DNA of 64,000 nt, taken from Pholiota molesta (lineage: Eukaryota; Basidiomycota; Agaricomycetes; Agaricales; Strophariaceae). Positions 23,564-35,932 of the stretch are shown piece after piece (within the stretch, counting starts at the first letter, position 1; every line of letters starts with the position of its first letter). The notes under the pieces were generated by a model. It worked only from the letters and a program-made list of their open reading frames with translations, had not been told where the DNA came from and made no database searches. The position numbers and the translations under genes were made by a program. The DNA is taken from the NCBI GenBank assembly GCA_014925825.1, contig JACGCK010000066.1:124001-188000 (forward strand), given 5' to 3'.

Positions 23564-24461
23564 AGGCAGTCGTATGTCGTGGCGTACTGGTTGAAGGAAG
23601 AAAAATCCGAACTGTCAGACAAAAAAGGGGCTCGGCACTATTGCTTTAGTACGGTGCTAGAAGCGGCTTAGTACATCGCTTAGATAATCAATTGCCCGTG
23701 ACATCATTGATCGATGATCTCCGGTTCCGGCCCCGGGGCCGTCCCTCACAAAACCTTCATCTTCGCTTTGTATTCTCTGCAAGATTCTCCGAAGGTAGAA
23801 AGATTTATGTAACAATGAGGTCTTCGGTGCTCATAGAACTATTACAAATGACTGAGTCAGAATTCAGTCGTGTGTCCAATATTCCACAACAAATGCGCAG
23901 CAAGCCTGAGCAAGGTGACCTCGGTATGCACATATGCTGCAAAAGTGACTCCGTAAATTACCACACAATTGAATTCCGTTCCGAAGACATACTTTCCACA
24001 TGGATGGAGATAATCCCTCTAATATCAATCTACACGATTTAAGTTTGCTGATAGAAATTGCCTATTGCGGTATGTCTTCTTGTCCACTGAACGCCGGCCG
24101 TCGCTTTTCACTGCACATCGCGCCCGACTGATCGAGTCATCGCGAGTCATGTAATCACACCTGAATAAGCATCCTGACAAGCTGCTGATATTCCTGCAAG
24201 TATAGAGGTTTGAGGAGTCAAAAGAAGACCACAATCTGCATACGTTATCAAAGATTCTAAACTGAGTATGATCTAGACTTGATTTGAGAGACTGGAAGGA
24301 CCATCACAAGACATTATTGGCCTACTAGCATAAAGAGAACATAACATAAATTGGCATATATGTTACAGGTACACACATTTTGAAATATTCGAAATCATAC
24401 ACGACGGGAAAACATTATATACATACATCCGATGGAACTTGCTGCCAACTACAATTTGCGC
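23564..24461. other. intergenic, no gene seen
   Basis: About 900 nt with the beta-tubulin promoter and the 3' flank of the dioxygenase gene. A forward open frame at 23692-24042 shows no motif and no splice partners. Confidence 0.5.
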
Positions 24462-26744
24462 CTATGCTTTCCCAAGTTCTGGGAGTCCAGCGGCCTTCAG
24501 ATCAGCATTGATCTCTTCAAGATGGTTGACGAATTGGCCTTTGAGGTTATCCCACATCTTGGGTTCATGTTCTGGGTTACACAAATTAGTGAGGAAAATC
24601 ACAATTGATACCAGAATTGCTCTACCGTGGAGTTTGCCAGAACGTTTCATGGCGTAATCAGTAATGGTGAACATCATACTCGATTCAAACATAAAGGCTG
24701 GATGGATACGTTATCATAGATATCTACGCAAAGAACAACAGACTTACCGATAGTTCCTTCAGATATTCTCATGGGCTGTTGTTCACCTTCGGAGGCTTTC
24801 TTGAATTCATCATAAGACACTTTAAATGAATAATTAGGCAAGGAAAATATCCCAACGCAAGGTAAAGTTTACCTCCATGAGGACAGAATCCCGTTTCGTA
24901 GCTAGCACCGCCTAGACGCAAGAGAATTAGAGGTCGAGGTGAATTCTAGAATGGCACCACTCACCGGGCTGGAAGCCATCGCTTCGACCTCCATAGACAC
25001 CATACAGAAGACCCATAAACTCCGTAGAAGAATTACGGTGGTAGTACTGTAGCAGAATGTCAAGAAGACATCCTTTGACATAATAACATAACTTACAGGA
25101 GGCCTAAATGTACCACTCGCGACATCCCAGCGAGGACTGAAGATGAGGAAGTCCGCGAGAGGAACGCCGGCTTGTTTAGATTTAGCGGTGAGGACACAGA
25201 AAATGGAAGGATCGATGTGGTCCTTCGATATGCTTCCCACATTGGTGAATTTCTCCAACGCATATTTATAGGGAACGTAACTGGAAACAAGTTAATCAGC
25301 CACTCGAACTCCCCGAGGACGAAGATAACAAGATACACACTTTCCATGCCAAGCAACGACGTCGAACGGTGTGTGCTCTTGGGCACATGAATGTAGCTGT
25401 CCACAAACTCTAGAGCGCCCATTAGTGAAAGAAAAGCTAGAAATAGCCTGACGGCGCACTTATATATAACTGGAATTTCATGATCAGCACTGATATTTTT
25501 ACATATAACATCGAAGAGTGGAGAGTGAACGTACTGCTCCAAGGAGTTTGGTCAAGTTCGAAAGACGCGACAGGGCTTTCGAAGTCGCGAGGGTTCGCTA
25601 GACCGTGTCCACCTAGAGGACCAAGCTCAGGGAGGGTATAATGCGCGCCAAATATCTCTTGAATGTCTGTATAATTATTCTTGTCAGCTAAGAGTATTCA
25701 TTCTTCGTATAACAATAGACTTACAGCCACGAGAAGGACCATCAGGGAGAATAACCTATCAATCCCGAGTGTTTAATGCCATTTGAAGAAGCGCACACAG
25801 CCAAAAACAGAACCTTGAACTTGATCCCCCTTTGAATGACGCAGATTTCTCCAGAGCGCACCATAATCCTTGAACACATCCTCATAAGGAACGAAAGTCA
25901 CAGCCCAGACCCCACTAAGCCACAACTCACTTTCCGAACTCCGTCTGTATGTCCAGACGCCCTTGCTGCGGGAGGATCAGCATGTCGCCATCAGTGTTAC
26001 AGAACGCCTTCTTGTCCATCGAGGCGTTGGCCAGGTACATGTGGATCGCCAGGCCTTCATGCAGGGTAGGGTCGCCATTCCCCGCAATCGTCTTCAAGCC
26101 ATCGACGAAGTCCACTTTCTCGTTATCAGAAGGCAGGCTGAACGGGTGCCATGCGAGCTGGGTGGGGCTGACATGCACTTTGGGATTTAATGGCAAAAAG
26201 CACGATTCGAGCTGTATGTGGTATGATATTCGCAAAGTTGGAAGCAATACTCGAAGAAAAAGATTCACGTACGTCAGGATTGTCGGGTAAGCGCGTAAAC
26301 CCCTGATGAGCGACAGAAGGACGGATGCGGTAAAGCCACCTGAATTATGATCATGAGGCATAGCGGCAAAATAATTCAAGCATCCTCACGCGCTCAGATT
26401 CTCAGAGCGGGGGGCAACGAACGAAGCCCCTGTTAACTAACGCAAAGACGTCAATTGGGCCGCATCCCAAAGGAATGAAAGTCAAAGCTTGAAACTCACT
26501 CCCTCTGTATACAACTCGTATTTATTTTTCTGGGGCATATTTTGGCCTTGAGGCAGTATCCCAGGCCTGCGAGCAGATAATCAGTCAGAAGTCGCAGATA
26601 ACGAGATAATCATAGAGATAAAACGTACAACGCCTCGCTCGCAAACCGATTCCCAAAGCCAACTTGATAGGTGTACGGATCCTTCTCCGTCGGGGTCGTG
26701 GCATAAACGCCTTGCGCAGTTGCACCAGTCGTAGACAAAGGCAT
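24462..26744 (-). CDS. hmgA: homogentisate 1,2-dioxygenase
   Basis: Iron-dependent ring-cleaving enzyme of Phe/Tyr catabolism that converts homogentisate to maleylacetoacetate in the cytosol. The start is the ATG at 26744, giving [20 protein letters not shown], then [128 protein letters not shown], and [20 protein letters not shown] with the metal-ligand His/Glu pattern. [20 protein letters not shown] and a C-terminus ending [14 protein letters not shown] follow. About ten introns split it. Length is near 470-480 residues, as expected. Other catabolic genes (fumarylacetoacetase, maleylacetoacetate isomerase) are not nearby, so there is no cluster here. Identification is firm. Confidence 0.96.
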
Positions 26745-27395
26745 GTTGGATAGACTCGGGCTACACTCAGCTACGATGGTACAAGGGCGAATGAATAATG
26801 GCCCGCGATATGCAGATTATATATACCCTCGAGCGTCGGGATCTCTATTAATCCGCAACATCACTGTAACATTTGACCGCGCCTTCATTCGATGGGAACG
26901 AATGGATTAATTGGAATTGTAGTTTGATACATATGTTTGACCAAATGTGACAGAAGTCGAACCGCTTAGGCTTCGTGGGGCCTACTTGGAGCAAGTTGGA
27001 GGACGTCGAAGACGATATATCTGATAATGTATTGGGAACCCACTGATCGGAATTTCGAAGAACATACCGCGTGAGCAGTCAAAGGTACAATTGGGTACGA
27101 CGTGTCCTAATGAAGCAGATATTTTGCGCGACCGCCGGTCCATGGATCGCCGTCCGAGACCGAAATACCCACAGCAAAAGCGATATACCACCCAGCGATA
27201 ACGACAACGATCTAATCTTCATTGATAATGGTATTACAGAATTCTTTACATGCATACGCCTTTCGCGATATGATTTGTCTTCTTTCGAGTTATGTCGCTT
27301 GGATCCTGCTTCACTATTTTAACGCCATCCGAACAATCTATTGAGCGAGTCGTTGGATCTTCGTGAGTATTGCTGGGAGGAAACAGCCATTAAGA
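26745..27395. other. intergenic, no gene seen
   Basis: About 650 nt holding the homogentisate dioxygenase promoter and the 3' flank of the transketolase-like gene. Short open frames on both strands lack motifs. Confidence 0.5.
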
Positions 27396-29863
27396 TCACA
27401 ATACGACAATTGAGAGCGAGCGAATGCCACAAACATTGAGAATCAAGGCCTTGGAAGGGAATTTGTTCCCATAATCCGCCACATCCTGGTAAAGGAAGAC
27501 AAACGTATTAGCATGATCCAGCCCCTTGGACACATGGTATGACAAACCTTCTTGGACAGTTCCCATATATCCGTACCTGGGCGTAAGTTGGCGTTCCAAG
27601 AGCCATGTACCGAATTTAGATCCAAGCTTAAATACAATGTCAGAATTTGATAGCCAAATTCAATATGGGGTGAAAGTGACGCACGCCGGTCTTTTGGTTG
27701 AAAGATTCGACTATAAGAACGAAAGGGCTAATCCCGATCTTCTCGATCATCTGCCATTGTCATTTCATTGATTTAACGCATCTTGAAAAAGGGTCAACAT
27801 AACATACCTGTTCATCGACGACGTTCAAACAGGGCTTGTTGATCAAACCAACATCGAGGCCCTCCTGTCTGCACCTCAAGACAGCATCATATGATCTGTA
27901 GAGCATTTCACCGAAGCTAACAACGTAGCCAGCCTTGCCATCGAGAATGATCTCATCTTTGCCTGGAACGAATTTGTAACCGCCTTCGAAAAACCTTGTG
28001 CCATCCTCCTTGAGGATCCAAGGAACTTTGGAACGGGTGGAAAAGATGAAGCGAAGGCCGCGTTCGAAGAAAACGCGCTGCACGATGGCGACCATTTGGG
28101 AAGGGTCTGCAGGGAAGTAGAGAAAGGAGTGCACGTCGCCAAGACCATTATCGGCAAACATGTTGTTGAGCCCGAAATGACAAGTGTTATCAGCCATCTC
28201 ATCAACTAGAGGTGTATTCAATGTCTGATCGCGAGACATGCATCTAATAGAATACGTACCACCAGCATGCGAGAAATGACACAAGACGTTGCAGTTATTG
28301 AGACGCGCCATTGTAATTTCCGAAACTACCATCTCAAGGAACGCAGAGAAAGTAGAGAACACGCCAAATTTGTCATGAGCGAAACCGAAACCAGCTGCAG
28401 CAGAAAAGTTGCCACGTTCCATGATTCCGGAAGGAACGAACACCTCAGGGTGCTTCTGGTGAATGACTTTCAGACCTGTCGAACCCTCAAGGTCGCCTAT
28501 TCAAAACAAATATGCTTGTTAGTCATACGCCGCGCAGCAATAGTTTTATGAAACGCACTGTCAATGACCATAACCTTCTTGGCATTCTCTTCCTTGGAAA
28601 ACTTATCCAACACCAAATTCACAGCTTCGCCAAAGACCACGCGATTGGCTCCGGTCTCCTTGCTACACCCAATGTACAAGTAGGGATTCACATGAGGTTT
28701 GATGCGATCATAGATAGACACCAAAGTCGACAAACCCCTCTGCTCAAGGTATTTGATAGCGGACTTAACCGAAATGACGTCATGGCCATGGATGCTACCT
28801 TCGAGGTCAGGGATGCCAGGCGCCATTTTGCGTTTAGAGACGACTATATGCAGAAGATTTTAGAATTGGTCAAGCGTAACAAAGGCTACCTTACCAGCAG
28901 CTGGCCCTTTGTGGGTAGTGACAGAGCTGATTGCGCCCCAAAGCGCGTCAATATCTTCTCCTTGAACCGTGACAACCTTCAACCCATGTCCTTCCAGAGT
29001 TTGAGCCAAGTCGAAGCCCTTAAGGTATTCTGAAGGGTGACCAGCGATTGTCACATCATTGTCATCGATGAGAAGCTTGACATTCAGGTTTTGAGCAACT
29101 GCAATACGAGCAGCTTCAGCGTCATTGCCTTCTTGCTGGGAGCCATCAGATCCGAGACAAAACACGGTCTTGTCGCGGTTGGCGAGCGCAATACCGTTGA
29201 CAAGAGCCCTGAAATCACATTTGAGAAGGATACTCTAAGTATGACTGTAAGTAAGACACTGACCACATGTGTCCAAGGCGTCCAGAGGAAAACTTGATAC
29301 CAGGAGTTAATCCCAACTCTGGGTGACCAGGCAATTTGGAGTTTGCCTCGCGGTAGTGAAGCAAATGCTCGGCGGGTAACGACCCTTCGAGAGCAGCGAG
29401 AAGATATTGAGTAGCGACACGGTGTCCTGGAGGAATGTAAACACAAAGCAGCGAGTATCGGTGTGAACGATGAGCTTACCAGCTTCGTCGAACACGATGT
29501 CGAGGAACTTATCTGAGCCCTCGAAGAGAGCCAAGAGGATGCACACCTCAGGTACAGTATCAAAGGCGCCACCTATTCAATGGAAGAATGATGTCAGAGA
29601 CAACGCCCTGGAGTCGCAAACAAACCGCACCAGTATGTCCACTGACACCACGAGCCGCGCCAGTAGCGGTGAACATTACGATAACATCGCGAAGAAGCTG
29701 GATATTGGCGAGCAATGCGGACCTCTGTTCATCGGTCAGTGTTGGTTGCGCGGCATCAAGCTTGATTCTGGGAAGGTATCAGTGCCGCAGTCCCAGCTGT
29801 ACGAGTTCTAATATACTTTTTGAACTGCTTGAGGTCGATTGGGAAGGCTGCGATGGTGGTCAT
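27396..29863 (-). CDS. transketolase-family, thiamine diphosphate-dependent enzyme
   Basis: ThDP-dependent transferase of the transketolase family. The start is the ATG at 29863 (MTTIAAFPIDLKQFKK), followed by a 49-nt intron that restores the frame to KLDAAQPTLTDEQRSALLAN. The N-terminal ThDP-binding part contains ARGVSGHTGGAFDTVPEVCI and LGSDGSQQEGNDAEAARIAV, with LLIDDNDVTIAGHPSEYLKG matching the metal/diphosphate site. The pyrimidine-binding part has VPSGIMERGNFSAAAGFGFA, HDKFGVFSTFSAFLEM and NGLGDVHSFLYFPADPSQMV. The C-terminal part includes DGKAGYVVSFGEMLYRSYDA and ends ILNVCGIRSLSIVVL. It lacks the GHPGxPMG motif of classical pentose-phosphate transketolase, so the donor/acceptor pair may differ; physiological role unassigned. 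About ten introns. Confidence 0.8.
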
Positions 29864-30994
29864 GGTAAGATTCAGAAGTGGGTGGGAGCCGACTATGGGT
29901 GGAGCAAGCTTGTCTTAAGTACGCCCGTCACCGATTGATCGAGACGCTACGACCGCCATGGGCCGCCGCGCCAAAAATGGCGCAGGTTCAAATAGGCAGC
30001 GATAGACAACGACCAGTCCTGCCACTCACACCGTCAAACCGGGCGCAAAAAAAGCGACTGACCCGAACATATCCCGACCACGAAGACGTTCCAGAAGTGT
30101 AAAGACGTTCATTGCGCTATTGTGTACAGGATACAACGGGGATACTGCACAGAAATTCACCCAGCGAGCGAAGGCAAATCTATATTTCGAACCTTTGCGC
30201 GTTCCAACGCAGCCAATCAGTCACGCACGTTCCCAAGTCCAGCTTTCTTCATGGGAAAAGAAGAAAAAGCTAAGGCGGAAGATGCAGGGTATACATTGGA
30301 TGGAGTAACACTGCAAAGGAAAGGATGATTAGTAAATAGTTGAAAAAAAAAAAGCGGGTCGAATTTGAGAAAGGGATGGTAAAGTATCAGAGAACCGAGT
30401 TTCGACTTGGGTTACTCCCGAAGGAGTCCTTCAGACGGCACTTCCTAAAGCTTTCGGTGAAGAATCGTCATAGTTTGACAAGAGCAATGAAGAAGAAAAT
30501 ATAGCGGAAAGAAAGGACAGAAACTCACAGATATCCAGCAGCACTCAGGTCATCGTGTGATGTGGTCAGGACACAAAGAAAAAACAAGGTTTTTTTTTAA
30601 GGTCAGATTATTCCATCTCCGCTTGAACTCACCTGAGGTATGTAATCATGTGATGTGTTAACTTAAGCGCCCATAAATTCAAATAAATTGACCTTGGCTA
30701 GATTGATGACCGTGTCGACTGTGGCTGGCCAACTAGGTGGTACATATCAACCTGGAGTATGATGGGCGACTACTCAACTGTGACGTTTACAGAATACATG
30801 CAGGACACTCTGAAAAAAATATACCTGCGTAAGTTGCGAAAAGGTTTATCCAGTTCTACTAACCCTCATCCTTTTTGGTAAATTGGGAATCGTTTAGTAT
30901 CATGGTGTGGAATCAATCCCATTGCACTTATATCTTTTGAAAACTTGGTACAAGCCGGGCACATACTACACCTTGAATATAAAGTTTAAAAACC
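29864..30994. other. intergenic with unresolved forward open frames
   Basis: The stretch is divergent from the transketolase-like gene. Two overlapping forward frames run from about 29958 to 30328: one ends in a Lys-rich WEKKKKLRRK at 30308, the other in GKEEKAKAEDAGYTLDGVTL at 30328. An ATG at 29958 opens MGRRAKNGAG, a start that resembles some nucleolar proteins. I could not splice these into one credible gene. From 30330 to 30994 I see nothing coding. Confidence 0.4.
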
Positions 30995-31183
30995 GTGGAG
31001 TCCACAAGCTCTTCTTGCATCAACGGAGTTTCTGATATTACGAAACTAAATGCTTCTCATGACGCGCCATTACTGTAAAGGCGCAGCAAAAAATGACGCA
31101 GATATTTGCTAGGTGGACACCTCACATCCACCTTCTACATCACGACGCGGTCATACCCCAAAGTCGACCCTGACTGGAACGCG

Positions 31184-31189
31184 TATATA
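31184..31189 (+). promoter_or_regulatory. TATA box of the intact Con-6 gene
   Basis: TATATA inside GACTGGAACGCGTATATA, 58 nt before the ATG at 31247. The same block is conserved in the inverted copy (TATATA at 36503-36508 on the reverse strand), among the best-preserved non-coding sequence in the arms. Confidence 0.65.
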
Positions 31190-31246
31190 ATTCCAGCGTT
31201 ATTTTCTGCTTTCTCCACTATCCCAAAGCACACAATCAGCTATATC

Positions 31247-31797
31247 ATGTCGCACACCAGTATGTACACCTACTTTTCTCTGCTGGTTTTTCTGGCGCTT
31301 ATTGACACTGTGACTTGTTCGACGCAGACACCGAAGGAAAGAACCCCGAGTACGTCGCCAGAGGCTTGAAGGCCGCCCTCCACAACGGCGGAGTCTCCGA
31401 CGAGGCTAAGGAATCTGCTGCCGAGCGTCTCCAGGAAATGGGTGTGGACGTCCCAGAATACGAGACTAGCAGTGGTGATATTGTTGCTGAGGAGGAGTAC
31501 GTCGCTGAGGAGGAGTACGTCGCTGAGGAGGAGTCTGTCACTAATGATACCGTTACTGCGAAAGGGGCGACTCTCAATCCCAATCAGGAACGAGGTATGT
31601 GGCTGTCATTTTGTAAAGTTTCTGAAGCTTACTGATTCTGTTTCTTTAGGTTATAAGTCTACTTTAAAGAGTAAGCACTCGTGTTTCTTGTGGACACACG
31701 TCTTGCTCAACTGAGATGAATTCCAGATCCCAATGTCTCCGATGAGGCCAAGCAGCACGCCCAGCAGGTCTTGGAGGAAAGCGGAGCTTCCTATTGA
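31247..31797 (+). CDS. Con-6 (conidiation-specific protein 6) family protein
   Basis: Small hydrophilic protein with two Con-6 repeats. In ascomycetes the family is expressed during sporulation and desiccation; in mushrooms its role is poorly known. The short first exon (31247-31259) is joined to 31328 onward. Repeat 1 reads NPEYVARGLKAALHNGGVSD and EAKESAAERLQEMG; repeat 2 is split by introns, NPNQERGYKSTLK then NPNVSDEAKQHAQQVLEE. Between the repeats an acidic VAEEEY unit occurs three times, coded by an 18-bp tandem repeat at 31489-31542. The frame is intact to the stop at 31795-31797 (ends ESGASY). Length is about 115 residues. A decayed inverted copy lies at 35933-36457. Confidence 0.85.
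31489..31542 (+). repeat. 18-bp in-frame tandem repeat in Con-6
   Basis: Three units of 18 bp code for VAEEE(Y/S) in the linker between the two Con-6 repeats. The inverted copy has fewer units and indels at the same place, so the array is a point of length change. Confidence 0.8.
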
Positions 31798-32996
31798 CTA
31801 TGTGGGATCCTCCGGCGAGGGCTTTGAGTGTCTCCAATATCATCTTGATTCTCTTGATTCTGAATGAAGCATCTCTAATACAGTAGTTGTTTGAATTAAA
31901 GAATGTGTTATTCTTTCCGCTGTCCACTGGCAGTCGCTCTATTAGATCTAATATAGTCTATTTTCAGGAAAAATACTGAGGACCTGTCGGTCATGCTATA
32001 ATAATTTGCCATGGAACATAAGTAAGGTATCTCGGGCAACGTTGTTTCTTGAGTACGCGATATGATGTTTCCTTGTTTTGTCTGAAGTACCAGCAGACTC
32101 AAATAGATCATTTTTTGATGGGCGCTAAAGATAGCGCTCGTGAGTAGTCTCGGTGCCAACCACTCTTAACGGTTCAAATTTAAATCTTCCGCTAAGAGAG
32201 TCTGGGACCCTTCCAACTAAAAAGCCAGGACATTCCCTTACACCCATTTCCGGGTTTATGTAAGCACTTTTGCTGCTGTTTTCTGACATGGCCGTCTTCG
32301 TTACCTCACTGCGTCCCATACGAATTGGGACGGTTAACGGAGAGGCTGGCACTGAGACTAGCTCGTGAGCTGCAACAAGGACTGTTGATTTCAGGACACT
32401 TCACAATGAGAACTAACTGAAAAGCCAAATATTATAGGAAAGCGAGAAACTGCGCGACGAATAGCCAGTTGGGTTGATCTCAAACTGCGTGAATTGCGCA
32501 GCGGAATTGATACATTCCAACAGCGACAGCCCTAATACCATAGTGTTTACTGAAGTTACTTCACCGCAATTTCATTAGGCTTCCTATGAAACAGTTCGAA
32601 GGAAATAGACATATTTTAAGCTTGCATAGTACGTATCACATCACCTTCCAAAGAAGTTGATCGAGGCCTGCTTAATTCTCGAGGATCGACGGCTGTCAAC
32701 CTCGATTCTTCTAAATGTTATTCATCATCCATCACACGGACCACAACTTCTTCCAATCAAAACCAGGTTTCATTATGGAGAGTTGCTAGATATCGACACA
32801 TACAATGGGCGATCTTTAAAAAACACGTGCGTTGGATCTCGGAAACATGAGGGATATCCTAGGTGTGCGTCGGATGCATAAAAACATGTAGCAATACAAT
32901 GAACCAAGAACCTAGACGCGTTGAGTATGAAAACATAGATTAATAATGCTTATGCAGTTGGAGAGAAGGTCATGGCGCGACAAAAAACGACGCCAA
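31798..32996. other. intergenic between Con-6 and the C2H2 gene
   Basis: The left part (to 32132) is the end of inverted-repeat arm 1. The remainder, about 860 nt, has no supported gene and is the 3' flank of the zinc-finger gene. Confidence 0.5.
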
Positions 32997-34259
32997 TCAT
33001 TTACTTCCCGCAGCCCCCTTCGGGGCCTTAGGGTGCCCATTCTTGAACACCTTCACCGCCTGCTTCCCCGGCGCATGCGCGTTCTTCATATGCCGCTTCA
33101 GCGCATCCAACCGCGTGAACTTCTTCCCGCACGGCGGCATCTCGCACACGTAGCTCGGCGGCTTGTGCACCAGCGACTCGCTATGCCGCTTGAGGTCGCC
33201 CTTGGACCCCGCGAAGAAGTTCGGGCAGATCTCGCACTTGTACTGGCGCTTGCCCTTCCTCTCGGGGTGGCTGCTTTTCGGCAGACGCGGCGCCTTGGCG
33301 GGGCCGCTGCCGTCGTCGTCGTCGGCGTCGTCGTCGTCCGAGTCGTCGGTGCTGAGCTTGCGTTTGGGAGGCGGGTTTGCGCGTGCTGGGCGGGGCGGTC
33401 GGTAGTAGGAGGTCGGGGGCGCGGTGTCGTGTGAAGGGTAGACGGGGGAGGTTGATGTAGAAGGGCTGTTCAAGGTATATTCGTCATCGTATTGGGAAGA
33501 TTCAGCCTCGGATGCCCTGGAGGATATAATACTGGCGCTGGCTCTGACCATTCGAACGGAAGGGGGCAACCTGCTGCTGATATCCGGACTGTATACAGCG
33601 CGTGGCGGAGGCGCGGCCCTTATAAGACGGGTGGAATATTCAACCACTCTCGGGTTTGAGTTCTGAGGGTGTCTGTTCCTGACATCTGACATCGCAGCAC
33701 GCGGCCTGTCCACTGCGAAGTTGCTCTCGCTTTCATCAGAGATTTCTCTATAGGAGGCGCGTCAACAATTATAGGGGGTTGGAAAAAGTTGCGTATTGGA
33801 TACGCACGCGTCGTGAGCACTGTTCTCATTCCCAAGTCGCTCGTATCTTTCATCCCGGTCGTATCTGTCATCTTCGGAATCATAATGCAGGCGTGAAGGT
33901 CGTCTTTCAGTTCCGCCGTCCTCGTCCTCATCCCGACCCATGCCGTCCTCGGAGCCGTCACTAGTGGTCGCTTGGCTCAGTGCCCTGTCCTCGAATCGAA
34001 TGGCAGACTCCCGTATAAACGCGTTGCCCGTTGGGTAGGATCCTGTCCTAGCGTGGTAGAAGCAGGCGTAGTCGTGGCTCGTCCACGACGAATCTGGCCT
34101 CGACTCCGCCGTTATTGGCCGCTTGTATGCCGGATCATACACGTAGGGTGAGGGGGAAAGCCCGCCCGGAGACCACGTTCCAGGACCGATGAGGGTGCCA
34201 CTGGGAGCAACATTACCAGCAGCACCCAGCGTCTTGTGGTAGGCGATAGCTTTGTGCAT
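32997..34259 (-). CDS. two-finger C2H2 zinc-finger protein (family copy 3)
   Basis: Probable nuclear DNA-binding protein and the longest intact family member here (about 400 residues). Exon 1 (33808-34259) starts at the ATG at 34259; a 60-nt intron (33748-33807) joins in frame to exon 2 (32997-33747). The N-terminus has YVYDPAYKRPITAE and acidic/Arg-rich stretches. The centre is Ser/Pro-rich with a basic PPPKRKL, then an acidic DDSDDDDADDDDG run. Two C-terminal fingers follow: CEICPNFFAGSKGDLKRHSE with LVH, and CEMPPCGKKFTRLDALKRH with an H after NA. The tail is Lys-rich (GKQAVKVFKNGHPKAPK). The gene sits between the two arms of the Con-6 inverted repeat. A TTATAA-type box lies about 25 nt before the ATG. 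Confidence 0.87.
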
Positions 34260-35932
34260 GTCGAGCTGGACCGCCGGGGGGACTTATAAAGGAAGAGAGG
34301 AGAGGGATGAAAGGAAGGACAGTGGAGAAAGAGAGAGAGAACACGGTGGCAGACCACTGTGCGGATTTCTGGTTGAGGCTTTGGTAAAGATCAAACAAGT
34401 TCAAAAGGGCGAAAATCGTGCCACCGTCTGTGCCACCGTGCCACTGCTCCTAGAATAGGGTTCCGTGCCTGGATACCTTGTGGATACCATCCGTGTCAGT
34501 GCGCTTTCGGTTTTTCGGGCATGTCCATTTGCATTTCCATCTTTGCAGAGGACCATAAGTATATGGGGCTTAACTTCTGTCTCCTCTGCCAGTGGCACAG
34601 GAAGATATGCCATTCTTAGGGGAAAAAAGTTTGCACGGCTTCAACACGGCTTCTAGTGTCTCCATTCGGAGATTTTGGATCAAGGAAATTTGATAGGAAT
34701 CAGCGCTTCTCTTGGAAAAAAAAGAAAGCGCAGACAGAATCTGGATGTGGGTCAAACCAAGGTCGAACTGCCGCCGGAAACCGGGAACTCTCCAGAGCGT
34801 TTGGAGTCGAGTGAGCGTAATGTTTGGCACTAGCACTAGCAAATAATACTCTCCTCTGCTACCATTGGCTGATTTTAGCCGGATTTCCCAATGAGAGTTG
34901 TGCCACTATCTACGGTGGAGTTTGAACGCCTCATAATTTCCTCAATAAATCCCCCGAAATTAATGAAATCTGTACAACAAAAAGGCGTGTCCTCTAAACT
35001 TGCTCTAAACCGTAAGACGATTAGCAGCGGTAGATGCCAGATTACATGAAACTTGAGCACGCGGCTTTCCAGTATTCCACTCGTCGTCGGAAGTGGTTTC
35101 AACCGCAGTGCTAAAGTGCATATTTTGAAGTTATCGACAGCAAATGATCTTCTTTTTGAAAAATTACAGTACTATGTAGTGAGCATGTAATAAAGTATTC
35201 TGGACAATACTATTTTGCGCTTCCCATACCCTGACCAATGCAAATTCTCGCTACCATGGAATGTAGTACAGTTATTCGCTGGTGGTTGTTGACCAAAATG
35301 AGTCCATGCAATACATAGCGGAAAGTTGAAACCGCCCCACACGCGCACGGCCGAACGCCAATAATAAACGCCTAAAAATAGCAGTGAGCATCTCGCGTTA
35401 GGTCGCGTCCACTGAGGTCGTGTCCATCGTTTGATTCAAAGTCAAGTATCATCAAGTCATTTAGTTGTTTCAATTAAAAAGCTGCGTATAGTGTCCTACG
35501 AACCTGAGCAGAAATATCAGGCAGATACTTCATGGCAGTCACCTTCATCCACCACTTGATCCCGAATACAAAGATAAACAAGACTACGATCCATTTGTTG
35601 GCACAGCTGGCTGTGCTGTTCACCAGTATGACCTATTCGCCAAGCCGATCTCTAATTATTTCTATCTTTGTAATTTCCAGACGGTTAGAGGGCATTCATA
35701 TTGTGAACTGTCTCAAAATCCACAGCCAATCTTTAGCGCCCATCAAAGATGATCTATTTTAATCTGGTTTTACTCCAGACAGAATAGGGCTATGTTGCCA
35801 GTCTTATGACTTAAACAGGAAAGAGGGAAATAATCTTCAAATTCAAACAACTATATCAGACACACTCTGATTCTGAATTAAAATGACATGGGAGACACTT
35901 GAATTTGAATCTTTCGGCGGAGGATCTCATGA
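34260..35932. other. intergenic, central spacer of the inverted repeat plus an orphan open frame
   Basis: No supported gene. At 35543-35752 (forward) a stretch reads like real protein (HPPLDPEYKDKQDYDPFVGT, AVHQYDLFAKPISNYFYLCN) but has no start and ends inside the start of inverted-repeat arm 2 (from 35729). It could be a gene fragment cut by the duplication or chance. The rest is the zinc-finger promoter and anonymous sequence. Confidence 0.4.

Larger units (their letters stand above)
30995..32132 (+). repeat. inverted repeat arm 1 (carries the intact Con-6 gene)
   Basis: This stretch matches 35729-36670 in reverse complement with many small indels. It starts at GTGGAGTCCACAAGC (30995) and ends at GATGGGCGCTAAAGAT (32117-32132). 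Homology covers promoter, all exons, introns and 3' flank of the Con-6 gene, so it is a segmental duplication rather than a retrocopy. Confidence 0.8.

Noticed and set aside
14021..29863. A metabolic gene cluster joining cyanase, DUF1479 proteins, HGD and the transketolase-like enzyme
   Set aside because: The genes belong to unrelated pathways, are separated by tubulin and SDHAF3, and no shared regulatory motif was seen.
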